The notes beneath the pieces were generated by a model. It searched no databases. It saw only the letters and a list, made by a program, of their open reading frames with translations, and was not told the DNA's origin. Shown piece by piece: positions 41,792 to 51,330 of a DNA stretch of 64,000 nucleotides (the stretch's first letter is position 1; each line of letters opens with the position of its first letter). A program made the translations under genes and the position numbers. Origin of the DNA: Sphingomonas aquatilis (GTDB taxonomy: Bacteria; Pseudomonadota; Alphaproteobacteria; Sphingomonadales; Sphingomonadaceae); assembly GCF_014196115.1 (NCBI RefSeq), contig NZ_JACIDB010000003.1, forward strand, positions 1 to 64,000. The letters are read 5' to 3'.

Positions 41792-44356
41792 TCAATAGGC
41801 GGCCGACAGCGTCAGGAACCACTGGCGCGGCGGGATCGGGAAGCCCGAGTAATTGTTCGTCGCCGATCCGACGCCGAGGGTCGAAATGCCCTTCTTGTCG
41901 AACAGGTTGGTGACATTGAGCGCCAGTTCCGCCTTGCGCAGCGGGATGACGCCCTCCGGCACCCGCGCCGCGACGCGCAGCGAGGTAAGGAAGTAGGAGG
42001 GCACCTTCGCATCGTTGCTGAACGTCGCGTAGCGCGCGCCGACATAATCGCCGATAACTTGCACCTCGATCGGGTCGAGCGAGAGGGTCGCGACCGACTT
42101 GTTCATCCATTTGGGGATGCCGGGCAGCTGCTTGCCGCAGGTCGGCACGATGCCGCCGGCGACCAGATAGCCGCCGATGCAGGTGTCCGTTGCCGCGCCG
42201 ATGCCGCTGGCGGTCGAGGTATAGTCGCGCTTGTACTTCGACAGATTGTACGACGCGGCATTGTACAGTGACAGGATGCGGCCGAAGCGCAGCGTGAAGG
42301 CGGCGTCGACACCGTCGGTCTTTACGTTACCGACGTTGACCAGGATCGAGGTGCCGCCGGTGATCGCACCGCCGGCGATGCCGCCCGGATTGGTCGAGAT
42401 CGCCAGCAGCCGGTCCTGGAAGTCGACGTGATAGTAATTGACCTGCGCGCTGAAGCCGATGCCGCCGCCGAAGCTGCGGTTGCTGCGCAGGCCGGCTTCA
42501 TAGGTCCAGCTGCTTTCCGGCCGGCCGCTCTGCGCGAAGGCGTCGAACGCCGCCTGGCTGCCCGTGAACCACGGGCCGCCGCCGCCCGCCAGATAGGCCT
42601 GATATTGCCGCAGGTTCTTCTGCGCGTTGGCATAGAGCTGTTCGTGGCCGTTGACGTCATAGGTCGCGCCGACCGCGGGCAGGAACCAGCGCAGCGTATT
42701 GATTCGCCCCTGCGGCAGGTTGCCGGTCAGGCCGGACAGCGAACCGACCACCGGCTGCACCGGGAAGCGGCCGGTCGCCCATTGCGCACTGGTCTTGAAG
42801 CCCGCCTGGATCAGCAGACGGTCGAACGCCTGCCAGCTGTCCTGCAGGTGCAGCTGCAGCTGTTCGATCTTCGCATCGCCCTGATATTGCGTGAACAGCG
42901 GCTGCGCGACCGAGAGCGGGCGGATGTAGGGCGTGCTGTTGCCCGGCGTGTTGACGTCGACGCCATACCAGCGGCGCCACTGCGTCGTGCTGTTATGTTC
43001 GAACCAGCCGCCCAGTTCCACCTTATGTGCGCCGAGATCGAGGTCGAGCGCGGAGATGATGCCCCAGCGGTCGATGCGATATTCGGTGGTGCGGGTGATC
43101 AGGCCCGACCCGCCCGTCGCGGCGACCAGCGCGGCCCCGGCCGCGGCCGCCTGCGCATCGGTGCGCGCGGTGCAGCTCGTCGGGCGGATGCCGTTGGTGT
43201 TGGCGGTGAAGCGGCAGTTGCTGGGCAAGGTCGCATACGCCGGATCGAGATAGGCCTGCGCGGTCGTGATCGACTGGCCGAGCGGCCCGGCGACGACGCC
43301 GACGCCGTCATTGTGATGGTAATAGGCCGTGTTGGTCAGCGTGATATTTTTGGCGAGGCGTGCCTCGTACCGGCCATAGGCGAGGTAATCGGTGCGCTGC
43401 GCATCCGAGTAATAATTACGGTAATTGCCGCCTTCCGCCGCGGGCGAGTTGCCGAGCGCGCTGAGGTAATTGGTGCGATAGCCGTTGAAGTCCGGGTAGA
43501 AGAACGGCTTCGTGTACGGCGTGTAGAGCTGCGTCGCGCTGGCGGTGTTGCCGGCCGAGGGCTTGAAGAAGACCGTCGAATCCTCGTTCGGCTGCGTCAT
43601 GTCGTTATAGTCGAAGTACAGCGTCAGCTTGCCGAGGCTGTCATCGTGAACGAACTTGGCGTTCGCCTGCCAGCCGCCCTGAATGCCGTTGAAGTCCCAC
43701 GCGCGGGCCCGCTGGCGGACGCCCGACACATAGGCGCTGTTGGTGCCGCCGCCGAAGGTGCCGGTGTCGATCCGCACGAAGGTGCGCGACGTGTCATAGC
43801 TGCCGACGGTCTGCGCGGCCTGAATGCCGAGCGTCGGCAGTGGGCTGGACGAATAGGTCTCGACCGTGCCGCCCAAATTGCTGTTCGACGCGGTGGCCAG
43901 GTCGCCCGCGCCGGTCGCGACGACGACGCGGCCGACGTTTTCCGAAATCACCGCGCGCTGCGGCGACAGGCCGTTGTAATTGCCGTAGCTCTGGTCGCCG
44001 AGTGGGATGCCGTCCATCGTATAGCCGAGCTGGTTGCCGGCAAAGCCATGGATGAAGATCTGGGCGTTCTGTTCGTTGTTCCCCCACGGATCGGCGGTGA
44101 CGTACAGCACGCCGGGCAGCGTCTGGATTGCTTTGAGCGGGCTGACGCCGGGCAGAATCTTCTGCATCTCGGTGCCGGGCAGTTCCACCGCGGTGCGCGT
44201 GCGGCCACCGGTGACGACGATGGCGGCGGGCTCCCCGGCGGCATCCGTTGTATCGTCCGCAGGGGCGGGGGCCGTCTGCGCCTGCTGCGCACGGACGGCG
44301 ACGGGACTGACGGATGCAACGGCTACGGCCAGTAGCGACACGGACGGACGGATCAT
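41792..44356 (-). CDS. TonB-dependent receptor 3 (possible phosphate-starvation type)
   Basis: An 854-residue receptor from the ATG at 44356 (MIRPSVSLLAVAVASV signal peptide). The TonB-box-like segment is AAIVVTGGRTRTAVELPG, the plug has PGVSPLKAIQTLPGVLYVTAD and FIHGFAGNQLGYTMDGIPLGD, and the barrel ends ..QWFLTLSAAY. It is a paralogue of the divergent TBDR 44630-47044 (shared PLKAI..LPGV, QLG.T.DG.PLGD.SYGN motifs). A PhoB-box-like repeat lies upstream on its own strand (44442-44459). By analogy with alphaproteobacteria that use TBDRs during phosphate limitation it may import a phosphate-containing or other organic ligand. The ligand is unknown. Confidence 0.88.
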   Translation of the reverse strand: MIRPSVSLLAVAVASVSPVAVRAQQAQTAPAPADDTTDAAGEPAAIVVTGGRTRTAVELPGTEMQKILPGVSPLKAIQTLPGVLYVTADPWGNNEQNAQIFIHGFAGNQLGYTMDGIPLGDQSYGNYNGLSPQRAVISENVGRVVVATGAGDLATASNSNLGGTVETYSSSPLPTLGIQAAQTVGSYDTSRTFVRIDTGTFGGGTNSAYVSGVRQRARAWDFNGIQGGWQANAKFVHDDSLGKLTLYFDYNDMTQPNEDSTVFFKPSAGNTASATQLYTPYTKPFFYPDFNGYRTNYLSALGNSPAAEGGNYRNYYSDAQRTDYLAYGRYEARLAKNITLTNTAYYHHNDGVGVVAGPLGQSITTAQAYLDPAYATLPSNCRFTANTNGIRPTSCTARTDAQAAAAGAALVAATGGSGLITRTTEYRIDRWGIISALDLDLGAHKVELGGWFEHNSTTQWRRWYGVDVNTPGNSTPYIRPLSVAQPLFTQYQGDAKIEQLQLHLQDSWQAFDRLLIQAGFKTSAQWATGRFPVQPVVGSLSGLTGNLPQGRINTLRWFLPAVGATYDVNGHEQLYANAQKNLRQYQAYLAGGGGPWFTGSQAAFDAFAQSGRPESSWTYEAGLRSNRSFGGGIGFSAQVNYYHVDFQDRLLAISTNPGGIAGGAITGGTSILVNVGNVKTDGVDAAFTLRFGRILSLYNAASYNLSKYKRDYTSTASGIGAATDTCIGGYLVAGGIVPTCGKQLPGIPKWMNKSVATLSLDPIEVQVIGDYVGARYATFSNDAKVPSYFLTSLRVAARVPEGVIPLRKAELALNVTNLFDKKGISTLGVGSATNNYSGFPIPPRQWFLTLSAAY

Positions 44357-44441
44357 GTTCGGCTTTTCCCCCACAACCGCAAAGACGTATGCGGCTCGGC
44401 GGCGCGGTAGAGCGCTTTCGCGGCAGATTTGCTGCACCGCG

Positions 44442-44459
44442 GCAACAGATCGGTGACAG
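44442..44459 (-). promoter_or_regulatory. PhoB-box-like repeats before TBDR 3
   Basis: On the minus strand CTGTCAC-CGAT-CTGTTGC gives two 7-base repeats spaced 11 bases apart, and a third unit GCGTCAT fits 22 bases further upstream in the same register. The spacing is that of a PhoB box; the second unit is degenerate. Confidence 0.45.
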
Positions 44460-44512
44460 GTCTGCGGCGGTTCGATGACGCCGCGGCGCAAGGCCCGAAC
44501 AAGGGTGGGGGG

Positions 44513-44541
44513 GTGTCACGAAACTGTCTTTGACGCGTCAT
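44513..44541 (+). promoter_or_regulatory. Three-unit PhoB-box-like repeat before TBDR 4
   Basis: GTGTCAC, CTGTCTT and GCGTCAT follow one another at exactly 11-base spacing with four-base spacers (GAAA, TGAC), the geometry of tandem PhoB half-sites. It lies about 90 bases upstream of the TBDR start. Confidence 0.5.
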
Positions 44542-44629
44542 GACGGGCATGCCGAATTGTAGCACGGCCGTAACGATCGCCGCCCAATGCCGCCCCGACA
44601 GGCCGAATGGGCCAAAGGGGACCTACATC

Positions 44630-47044
44630 ATGATCGCTTGCAAATGGCTTCTGTGTGCCGCGCCGATGGCGCTCGTCGCGGGCAATGCCGCGGCGCAGAC
44701 CGTGTCGGCGGATGCCGCCGCGACGGCGCAGGTCGAAACGCCCGCCGCCACGGATGCCGCCGACGCCCCGTCGGGCGACATCGTCGTGCTCGGCTTCGGC
44801 CGGACGCGTCAGGTGCAGACCGTGTCGGCGATCGAGATGGAGCGCCTAACCCCCGGCACGTCGCCGCTGAAGGCGATCGCCAAGCTGCCCGGCGTGAACT
44901 TCCAGTCGGCCGATGCTTTCGGGGCCTATGAATGGTCGACGCGCATATCGCTGCGCGGCTTCAACCAGAACCAGCTGGGCTTCACGCTCGACGGCGTGCC
45001 GCTGGGCGACATGAGCTACGGCAACGTCAACGGCCTGCACGTCAGCCGTGCGATCATCTCCGAAAACCTCGCGAGCACCACCGTGGCGCAGGGCGCGGGT
45101 GCGCTCGGCACCGCCTCGACCAGCAACCTGGGCGGTACGATCGAATTCGTCAGCCGCAAGCCGTCGGACACGTTCGACCTGGTCGGCTCCGGCACCTATG
45201 GCAGCAACAATACGTGGCGCGGCTTCGCGCGGCTCGACACGGGCGATCTCGGCGGCGGGCTGAAGGGCTATATCAGCTACGGTTATCTCACCACCGACAA
45301 GTGGAAGGGCTTCGGTTCGCAGCGCCAGCATCAGGTCAATGCGAAGCTGATGGAGGATCTGGGGTCGCGTGGCAGCATCACCGCCTTCGTCGATTATTCG
45401 GATCGTCGCGAAAACGACTATCAGGACCTCAGCCTCGACATCATCCGTCGCCGCGGGCTGAACAACGATAATATCTCGGACAACTACCCGCTCGCGCTGC
45501 AGATCGCGCGCGTCTACCAGAATCAGGCGACGCTGGCGGCCTATCAGGCGGCGAACAACGGATCGTCGGTGGGGTATGTCGCGCCCTGGACCGGCGCGGG
45601 CTTCACCCTGCCGAGCGGATTCGGCACGGCCGACGATGCCTATTACGATGCGGCGGGCCTGCGGCGCGACTGGCTGGCGGGTGTCACGTTCGACGGCAAG
45701 CTGACCGACGCGCTGTCGATCGTCTCGACGACCTATTACCACCACAACAAGGGGCAGGGATCGTGGATCACGCCCTATTCGCCGACGCCGGCCGGCGCGC
45801 TCGGCGGCAATGGCCAGCCGCTGCCGCTCGCATCGACCGCGGCCTATAACCTCGCCTCGCCGCTCGGCTTCCGCACCACCGAATATGGCATCGATCGCGG
45901 CGGCAACATTACCCGCCTGACGCTGGAGACGGGCGCGAATCGGCTGGAGTTCGGCGGCTGGTACGAAAGCAACAGCTTCACCCAGGCGCGGCGTTTCTAT
46001 GGGATGAGCAACACGACGCCCGATCGCAACGCCCGCGATTTCCAGTCGAACGCCTATCGTACGCAGTGGAACGGCAAGTACGACACTGAGACGCTGCAAT
46101 ATTTCGTGGCGGATACGCTGACGCTCGGCGACCTGACGCTGAACGGCGGCTGGAAGGGCATGCGCGTCAAGAACCAGGCGAACCTGCTGGTCGGCACGCT
46201 CGTCAACGGCAAGATCAAGGCGGAGGACTGGTTCCTGCCGCAGGTCGGCGCGGTCTATCGCCTGGGTGGCGGCGCGGAGCTGTTCGCCAGCTATACCGAA
46301 AACATGCGCGCCTTCGTCTCGTCGGCGACGACCGGTCCGTTCGCGACGACGCAGGATGGCTTCAACGGCATCCGCAACACGCTGAAGCCCGAAACGTCGA
46401 AGACGGTCGAGGGCGGCGCGCGTGTGCGCAGCGGCGGTTTGCAGCTGTCGGCGGCGGGCTATTTCATCGACTTCTCGAACCGCCTGCTCACCTTCTCGAA
46501 CGGCGCGGGGATCATCGGCAACCCGCCGACGCTGAACAATGCGGGCAGCGTCCACAGCTATGGCGCCGAAGTGTCGGCCTATTACCGCGTCGTCCAGCCA
46601 CTCTCGCTGTTCGCCAGCTATTCGTACAACCACGCGACCTATCAGAACGACGTGCGCAATGCCGCGGGCACCGTGCTGACCGCGACCGCGGGCAAGACGG
46701 TGGTGGATACGCCGGAGCATATGGTGAAGGGCGAGATCGTCTATGACGACGGCAGCGTCTTCGCTCGCGCCGGCGCGGACTATATGTCGAAGCGCTACTT
46801 CACCTATCTGAACGACCAGTCGGTGCCCGGCCGCGTGCTGGTGGATGCCAGCATCGGCTATCGCTTCGGCGAGGGCACGGGTATGTTCCATGGCTTCGCG
46901 ATCGAGGGCAGCGTGACCAACCTGACCGACAAGAAGTACATCTCGACGATCGGGTCGAACGGCTTCATCGCGAGCGGGGACAATCAGACGCTGCTCGCGG
47001 GCGCGCCGCGCCAGTTCTTCGTCACGCTGCGTCGGGGCTTCTGA
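44630..47044 (+). CDS. TonB-dependent receptor 4, paired with a phosphodiesterase
   Basis: An 804-residue receptor from the ATG at 44630, preceded by AAAGGGG. Signal peptide MIACKWLLCAAPMALVAGNAAA, TonB-box-like DIVVLGFGRTR, plug with PGTSPLKAIAKLPGVNFQSAD and SLRGFNQNQLGFTLDGVPLGD, and a barrel ending ..FFVTLRRGF. Its stop overlaps the ATG of the phosphodiesterase gene by one base, so the two are co-translated. With the PhoB-like repeats upstream, a role in importing or capturing phosphate esters during phosphate limitation is reasonable but inferred. Confidence 0.88.
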   Translation: MIACKWLLCAAPMALVAGNAAAQTVSADAAATAQVETPAATDAADAPSGDIVVLGFGRTRQVQTVSAIEMERLTPGTSPLKAIAKLPGVNFQSADAFGAYEWSTRISLRGFNQNQLGFTLDGVPLGDMSYGNVNGLHVSRAIISENLASTTVAQGAGALGTASTSNLGGTIEFVSRKPSDTFDLVGSGTYGSNNTWRGFARLDTGDLGGGLKGYISYGYLTTDKWKGFGSQRQHQVNAKLMEDLGSRGSITAFVDYSDRRENDYQDLSLDIIRRRGLNNDNISDNYPLALQIARVYQNQATLAAYQAANNGSSVGYVAPWTGAGFTLPSGFGTADDAYYDAAGLRRDWLAGVTFDGKLTDALSIVSTTYYHHNKGQGSWITPYSPTPAGALGGNGQPLPLASTAAYNLASPLGFRTTEYGIDRGGNITRLTLETGANRLEFGGWYESNSFTQARRFYGMSNTTPDRNARDFQSNAYRTQWNGKYDTETLQYFVADTLTLGDLTLNGGWKGMRVKNQANLLVGTLVNGKIKAEDWFLPQVGAVYRLGGGAELFASYTENMRAFVSSATTGPFATTQDGFNGIRNTLKPETSKTVEGGARVRSGGLQLSAAGYFIDFSNRLLTFSNGAGIIGNPPTLNNAGSVHSYGAEVSAYYRVVQPLSLFASYSYNHATYQNDVRNAAGTVLTATAGKTVVDTPEHMVKGEIVYDDGSVFARAGADYMSKRYFTYLNDQSVPGRVLVDASIGYRFGEGTGMFHGFAIEGSVTNLTDKKYISTIGSNGFIASGDNQTLLAGAPRQFFVTLRRGF

Positions 47045-48360
47045 TGCGGCGGCTCGCGACCCTCATCGCGCTGCTGCTGGCAAGCCCGGCAGCGGCATCG
47101 CCGGTGCTGCTGATCTCGCTCGACGGCCTGCGCCCCGGCGATATCAGCGACGCGAAGGTACGGGGCATGACCCTCCCTGTGCTCAGCGGCCTGCGGGCGG
47201 AGGGCGCGAGCGCACAAGGGGTGGTGGGCGTCCTGCCGACGCTCACCTACCCCAGCCACACCACGCTGGTGACGGGCGTGTCGCCCGGCCGGCATGGCGT
47301 GGTGAACAACCTGACGTTTGATCCCGAACAGAAGAACCAGGGCGGCTGGTATTGGTATACGTCGGACGTGAAGGTGCCGACCCTGTGGCAGGCGGCGCAT
47401 GCCGCGGGCCTATCGACCGCCAACGTCCACTGGCCGGTGACCGTCGGCGCGACCGGGATCGATGAGAATTTGCCGCAGATCTGGCGGGCCGGCACCGAGG
47501 ACGATCGCAAGCTGCTGACCGCGCTGGCCACGCCCGGCCTCGTCGCGCGGCTGGAACGCCGCGTCGGTGCCCGCTATCCGCAGGGGATCGACGAGACGGT
47601 GGAGGGCGATGCGCAGCGCGTCGCCTTTGCCGAGGCGCTGCTGGCCGACAAGCCGCAATTCACGACGGTGTACCTCGCCGGTATCGATCATACCGAACAT
47701 CACGACGGCCCGGACTCGGCGGCGGCGAAGGCTGCGATCGAGGCGACCGATGCGCTGGTCGGGCGGCTGGTGCGCGCGGCCCGCGCGGCGATGCCGGACG
47801 TGACGGTGGTCGTCGTGTCCGACCATGGCTTCCTGCCGGTGAGCACGGACATCAATCTGTTCAAGCCGTTCATCGATGCGGGGCTCATCACGCTCGATGC
47901 CAAGGGGCAGGTGACGGGCTGGCAGGCGATGCCGTGGATTGCGGGCGGCACGGCGGCGATCCGCCTCGCCCGGCCCGACGATGCCGCGCTGCTCGCCAAG
48001 GTGCGCGGCGTGCTCGCGGCGATGGCCGCGGATCCAGCGTATAAGATCGCCAGCGTTCTCGACCGCAGCGCGATCGCCAAGGCGGGCGGGGATGGCGAGG
48101 CGAGCTTCCTCGTCGCGATGCAGCCGGGCACGGAGACGGGGCGCGATCCGGCGGCGCCGATCGCGAAGCCGTCCGTCTATAAGGGCATGCACGGCTACGT
48201 CCCCTGGGACCCGGCGATGCGATCGACGCTGATCGTCGCCGGGCCGGGGATCGCCAAAGGCAAGGACCTGGGCGTCGTCGACATGCGCGCGATCGCGCCG
48301 TCGATCGCGCGGCGGCTGGGCGCGAGCCTGCCGTCGGCGGAGATGCCGGCGGTCTTCTGA
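47044..48360 (+). CDS. Type I phosphodiesterase/nucleotide pyrophosphatase family protein
   Basis: A 438-residue exported enzyme of the alkaline-phosphatase superfamily. Signal peptide MRRLATLIALLLASPAAAS; first metal aspartate D27 (LLISLDGLRPGD); nucleophile threonine in LPTLTYPSHTTLVTG; further metal ligands in AGIDHTEHHDG and VVVSDHGF, and the late histidine in KGMHGYVPWD. Such enzymes hydrolyse phosphodiesters or pyrophosphates of nucleotides or lipids in the periplasm. One-base overlap with the upstream TBDR shows coupled expression. The exact substrate is unknown. Confidence 0.87.
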   Translation: MRRLATLIALLLASPAAASPVLLISLDGLRPGDISDAKVRGMTLPVLSGLRAEGASAQGVVGVLPTLTYPSHTTLVTGVSPGRHGVVNNLTFDPEQKNQGGWYWYTSDVKVPTLWQAAHAAGLSTANVHWPVTVGATGIDENLPQIWRAGTEDDRKLLTALATPGLVARLERRVGARYPQGIDETVEGDAQRVAFAEALLADKPQFTTVYLAGIDHTEHHDGPDSAAAKAAIEATDALVGRLVRAARAAMPDVTVVVVSDHGFLPVSTDINLFKPFIDAGLITLDAKGQVTGWQAMPWIAGGTAAIRLARPDDAALLAKVRGVLAAMAADPAYKIASVLDRSAIAKAGGDGEASFLVAMQPGTETGRDPAAPIAKPSVYKGMHGYVPWDPAMRSTLIVAGPGIAKGKDLGVVDMRAIAPSIARRLGASLPSAEMPAVF

Positions 48361-48508
48361 CGATCCGGGGCACCGTTCGACCGTATTGGCGCTGATATAG
48401 TGTAACATTCGGCTTGTGCCGGATGCCGCGATCGACCAAAGGGCATCGGTCGTTGCGCCGCATCGTCGTGGTCGTGCGCACCGAGCGAACCCACGGAGAC
48501 TGGCGACG

Positions 48509-49714
48509 ATGACGGCTGCTTTGCCCGCCACGGCGACGATGGTGGCGGACACGGGGGAGCGGCGCGCCGCTCGTCCCGCGGCGCGCCTGCGATTGCAGGG
48601 GATCGACGCGCTGCGCGGCTTCGTCATGCTGGTGATGCTGCTCGATCACTTACGCGAAACATGGTTCCTGCACGTTCCCGTGCCCGATCCGGTCGATGCG
48701 CGGGTGATGCTGCCCGCTTTGTATCTGGGTCGGCTGGCGGCGAGCCTGTGCGCGCCGGTGTTCGTCGTACTGACCGGCCTGTCGGCCTATCTGTTCTCTA
48801 CGCGGCATACGTTGGCGGAGACGCGCGCGTTTCTGGTCAAGCGCGGGCTGGTGCTGATGGCGCTCGACGTCTTCTACCTGTCCGAATTGTATTGGGGCGT
48901 CGCGAGTCCGACGATCTGGCTGCAGGTGATGTGATGCATCGGTGTGTGCATGATCGTGCTCGCAGCGCTGATCGGTCTGCCGCGCCGGGTGTTGCTGGCG
49001 GTGGGGCTCGGAATTGTGTGCGGGCACAATCTGCTCGATCCCATTCATCTGCGTGCCGGCGATCCGCTGTTCCCGCTGTGGGCGATGCTGCACCAGCGTG
49101 ACGTGATCGCGCTGCCGTTCGGACTGGTCGCCAAGACGACCTATCCGGTGCTGCCGTGGATCGGCGTCATCCTGCTCGGATGGTCGATCGGGCCGTGGTT
49201 CGGCGGCGACGTACCCGCGGCCGCCCGTCGCCGGCGGCTGGTCATGACCGGCGGCGGCATGCTGCTGCTGTTCGCGGCGCTGCGGCTGGCGAACGTCTAT
49301 GGCGATGCGCCGTGGTTCGTCGTTGAGGGCGATGCGATGCGGACGTGGATGAGCGTCTTCGCGCTCACCAAATATCCACCCTCGCTGTTGTTCCTGCTGC
49401 TGACGCTCGGCTGCGGCGCGCTGCTGCTCGCGGCATTCGACCGGCTGGACGGCACCAGGCTGGTTGCGGCACTCGCGGTATTCGGGGCGGCGCCGATGTT
49501 CTTCTACCTGCTACACCTCACCGTCCTGCGCCTGCTCTATCACAGCGCCTTCGCGATCTGGGGGGCGACGCATGGCGCGACGTTCGGCGTGGATGATTAC
49601 GGCTGGGTGCTGTTGTGGTATGTCGCGCTGATCGTGCCGCTCTACCTGCCGACGGCCTGGTTCGCGCGGTTCAAGGCGCGGCGGCGGGACATCGCCTGGC
49701 TGAAATATCTGTAG
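48509..49714 (+). pseudogene. DUF1624 membrane acyltransferase gene interrupted by an in-frame TGA
   Basis: The two parts (48509-48934 and from 48935 on) are in the same frame and together give about 400 codons, the usual length for a DUF1624/heparan-alpha-glucosaminide N-acetyltransferase-like protein. The N-terminus has the family motif RLQGIDALRGFVMLVMLLDH and multiple membrane helices run through both parts. The break is the single TGA at 48932-48934 within LQVM*CIGVCMIVLAAL, where relatives have a tryptophan (LQVIWAIGV). The flanking sequence on both sides is conserved, so the mutation is recent or a sequencing error. Downstream Met codons could allow an internal fragment to be made. Native function would be acyl transfer to a sugar at the membrane; the substrate is unknown. 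Confidence 0.75.
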
Positions 49715-49720
49715 CGGCCG

Positions 49721-50575
49721 CTATCGCCCCGCCGGCATCACGCGCTTCAGGAACGCGGAGACCGGCCGTTCCCACACCGACGGATCGGCCTTGGCGAAGG
49801 TCTTGTGGCCATCGTCGCCGAAGGACGGCAGGCCGACGAAGGTGACCGGCGGCGTCGAAGCACTGGCATAGGCCGCGTACATGCGGTGGGCGAGATCGCG
49901 GCGGAAGAAATGGTCGTTGGCGGCGTAGAGCCACACTTGCGGCACGCGATTGCCCGCGCCGAAATGGCCTTCGGCGGCGATCAGCCGGTCTTCGCCGCCG
50001 CATATATGCTCCTTGCCGTCGCCGCCGCGCCCGCCGGCAAAGCTGATGACGCCGACGACACCCGGCGGCGGCGTGTCGGCGAGCGCGACCGCGCCGAAGC
50101 CACCGGCGGACTGGCCGACCACGACGATCCGCGTGGGGTCGGCACCCGGCAGCGTTGCGGCGGCAGAGACGATGGCGCGCTCGACCGCGGCGGTCTTCTC
50201 TCCCGCGGCGACGTAATTCTCGTCCTGGCATCGCCCGGCGGCCTCGAGATACGATCCGCTCGACGTGCCGAAACCGGGGCGGAGCGCGGTGACGACCATA
50301 TAGCCATGGTCGACGAACCACGCGGCGGCGCGGACGAAGCCGAGCTCGACGCCGGGGAACTTGCTCTTGTCGGGCGGCGTGCCGTGATTGATCACGACCA
50401 GCGGGAAGGGCCCCGACCCCGCCGGTCGGTACACGCGCGCGGCGAGTTGATAGCCGGTGCCGTCGATCGTGATGGGCAGCGTGCCGTCGGCCACCGTCGC
50501 GCGGGGCGCCGCCATCGCGGGCGACGCGATGGCCATGCCGTATGTCGTCAGTGCCGTGATCAGGACCTTGCGCAT
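49721..50575 (-). CDS. Exported alpha/beta hydrolase (dienelactone-hydrolase-like)
   Basis: A 284-residue protein from the ATG at 50575, preceded by GGAGGACAG. Signal peptide MRKVLITALTTYGMAIASPAMAA. Hydrolase landmarks are LVVINHGTPPDKSKFPG (oxyanion region), nucleophile serine in VVGQSAGGFGAVALAD, acid in LYAANDHFFRRDLAHRMYAAY and histidine in FGDDGHKTFAK. It faces the DUF1624 gene tail to tail, seven bases apart, and is divergent from the sigma-factor gene. Function in the periplasm is not clear; the fold covers esterases and peptidases. Confidence 0.75.
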   Translation of the reverse strand: MRKVLITALTTYGMAIASPAMAAPRATVADGTLPITIDGTGYQLAARVYRPAGSGPFPLVVINHGTPPDKSKFPGVELGFVRAAAWFVDHGYMVVTALRPGFGTSSGSYLEAAGRCQDENYVAAGEKTAAVERAIVSAAATLPGADPTRIVVVGQSAGGFGAVALADTPPPGVVGVISFAGGRGGDGKEHICGGEDRLIAAEGHFGAGNRVPQVWLYAANDHFFRRDLAHRMYAAYASASTPPVTFVGLPSFGDDGHKTFAKADPSVWERPVSAFLKRVMPAGR

Positions 50576-50736
50576 TCGAACTGTCCTCCAGCGTCGTATA
50601 CGGCGCAGGATGCGGCGCGGCGCGGGGCCGAGGCAAGTGAACTCGACGACAGGTTTCCGATATGTCCGGCGGCAATTGCGACAGGCCATCGACGGAAAGT
50701 GCGCGCTGCTGCATCTAGGGGTGTCGGGGAGAAGCC

Positions 50737-51330
50737 GTGCATTCGGATCAGCTAGTTGCCTGGGTCGGTCGTCACATCCTGCCGCATGAGCGGCGGTTGC
50801 GCGTCTGGCTGCGTGCGGCCTTCCCGACGGTGGACGTGGACGATGTGGTGCAGGAAACCTATTGCCGGATCAGCGGGCTGGACCGGTTCGATCATATCGA
50901 CGATCCGCTGCGCTACGTCTTCCGCACCGCGCGCAACGTGGTGCTGGAACAGATCCGGCGCGAACGCGTGGTGAGCATCGAGGCGGCGAGCGGGCTGGCC
51001 GAGCTGGAACTGGTGCCCGAACCCGCCGGATCGCCCGAGGAGATCGTCGCCGGCCGTCATGCGCTGGCGCGGATCGAGCGACTGATCGATGCGCTGCCCG
51101 ATCGCGCGCGCACCATCTTCCGCCTGCGCAAGATCGAAGGCATCGGCCAACGCGATATCGCCGCACGGCTGCGGATATCGGAAACGGTGGTCGAGAATGA
51201 CGTGGCGCGGGGCTTGCGCCGCATCCTCGAACAGCTGACCGAGGAAGAGAAAGCGGAACTGCCGATCCGTCGCCGCCGACCGGCGGCCGTGCCGCGGGCG
51301 CGCGGCCGCGACGGGGAGACGCGGCGATGA
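50737..51330 (+). CDS. FecI-type ECF sigma factor
   Basis: A 197-residue sigma-70 family protein. I took the GTG at 50737 as start because GGGGAGAAG lies just before it. Region 2 reads VDVDDVVQETYCRI..YVFRTARNVVLEQIRRER and region 4 reads ALPDRARTIFRLRKIEGIGQRDIAARLRISETVVENDVARGLRRI. FecI-type factors direct transcription of a TBDR operon in response to signalling from the receptor through a FecR anti-sigma. The overlapping FecR gene and the STN-bearing TBDR downstream fit this scheme exactly. Confidence 0.88.
   Translation: MHSDQLVAWVGRHILPHERRLRVWLRAAFPTVDVDDVVQETYCRISGLDRFDHIDDPLRYVFRTARNVVLEQIRRERVVSIEAASGLAELELVPEPAGSPEEIVAGRHALARIERLIDALPDRARTIFRLRKIEGIGQRDIAARLRISETVVENDVARGLRRILEQLTEEEKAELPIRRRRPAAVPRARGRDGETRR

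Noticed and set aside
48932-48934. TGA read as selenocysteine in the DUF1624 gene
   Set aside because: The family has tryptophan here, the position is not catalytic, and no selenocysteine-insertion hairpin is evident after it.
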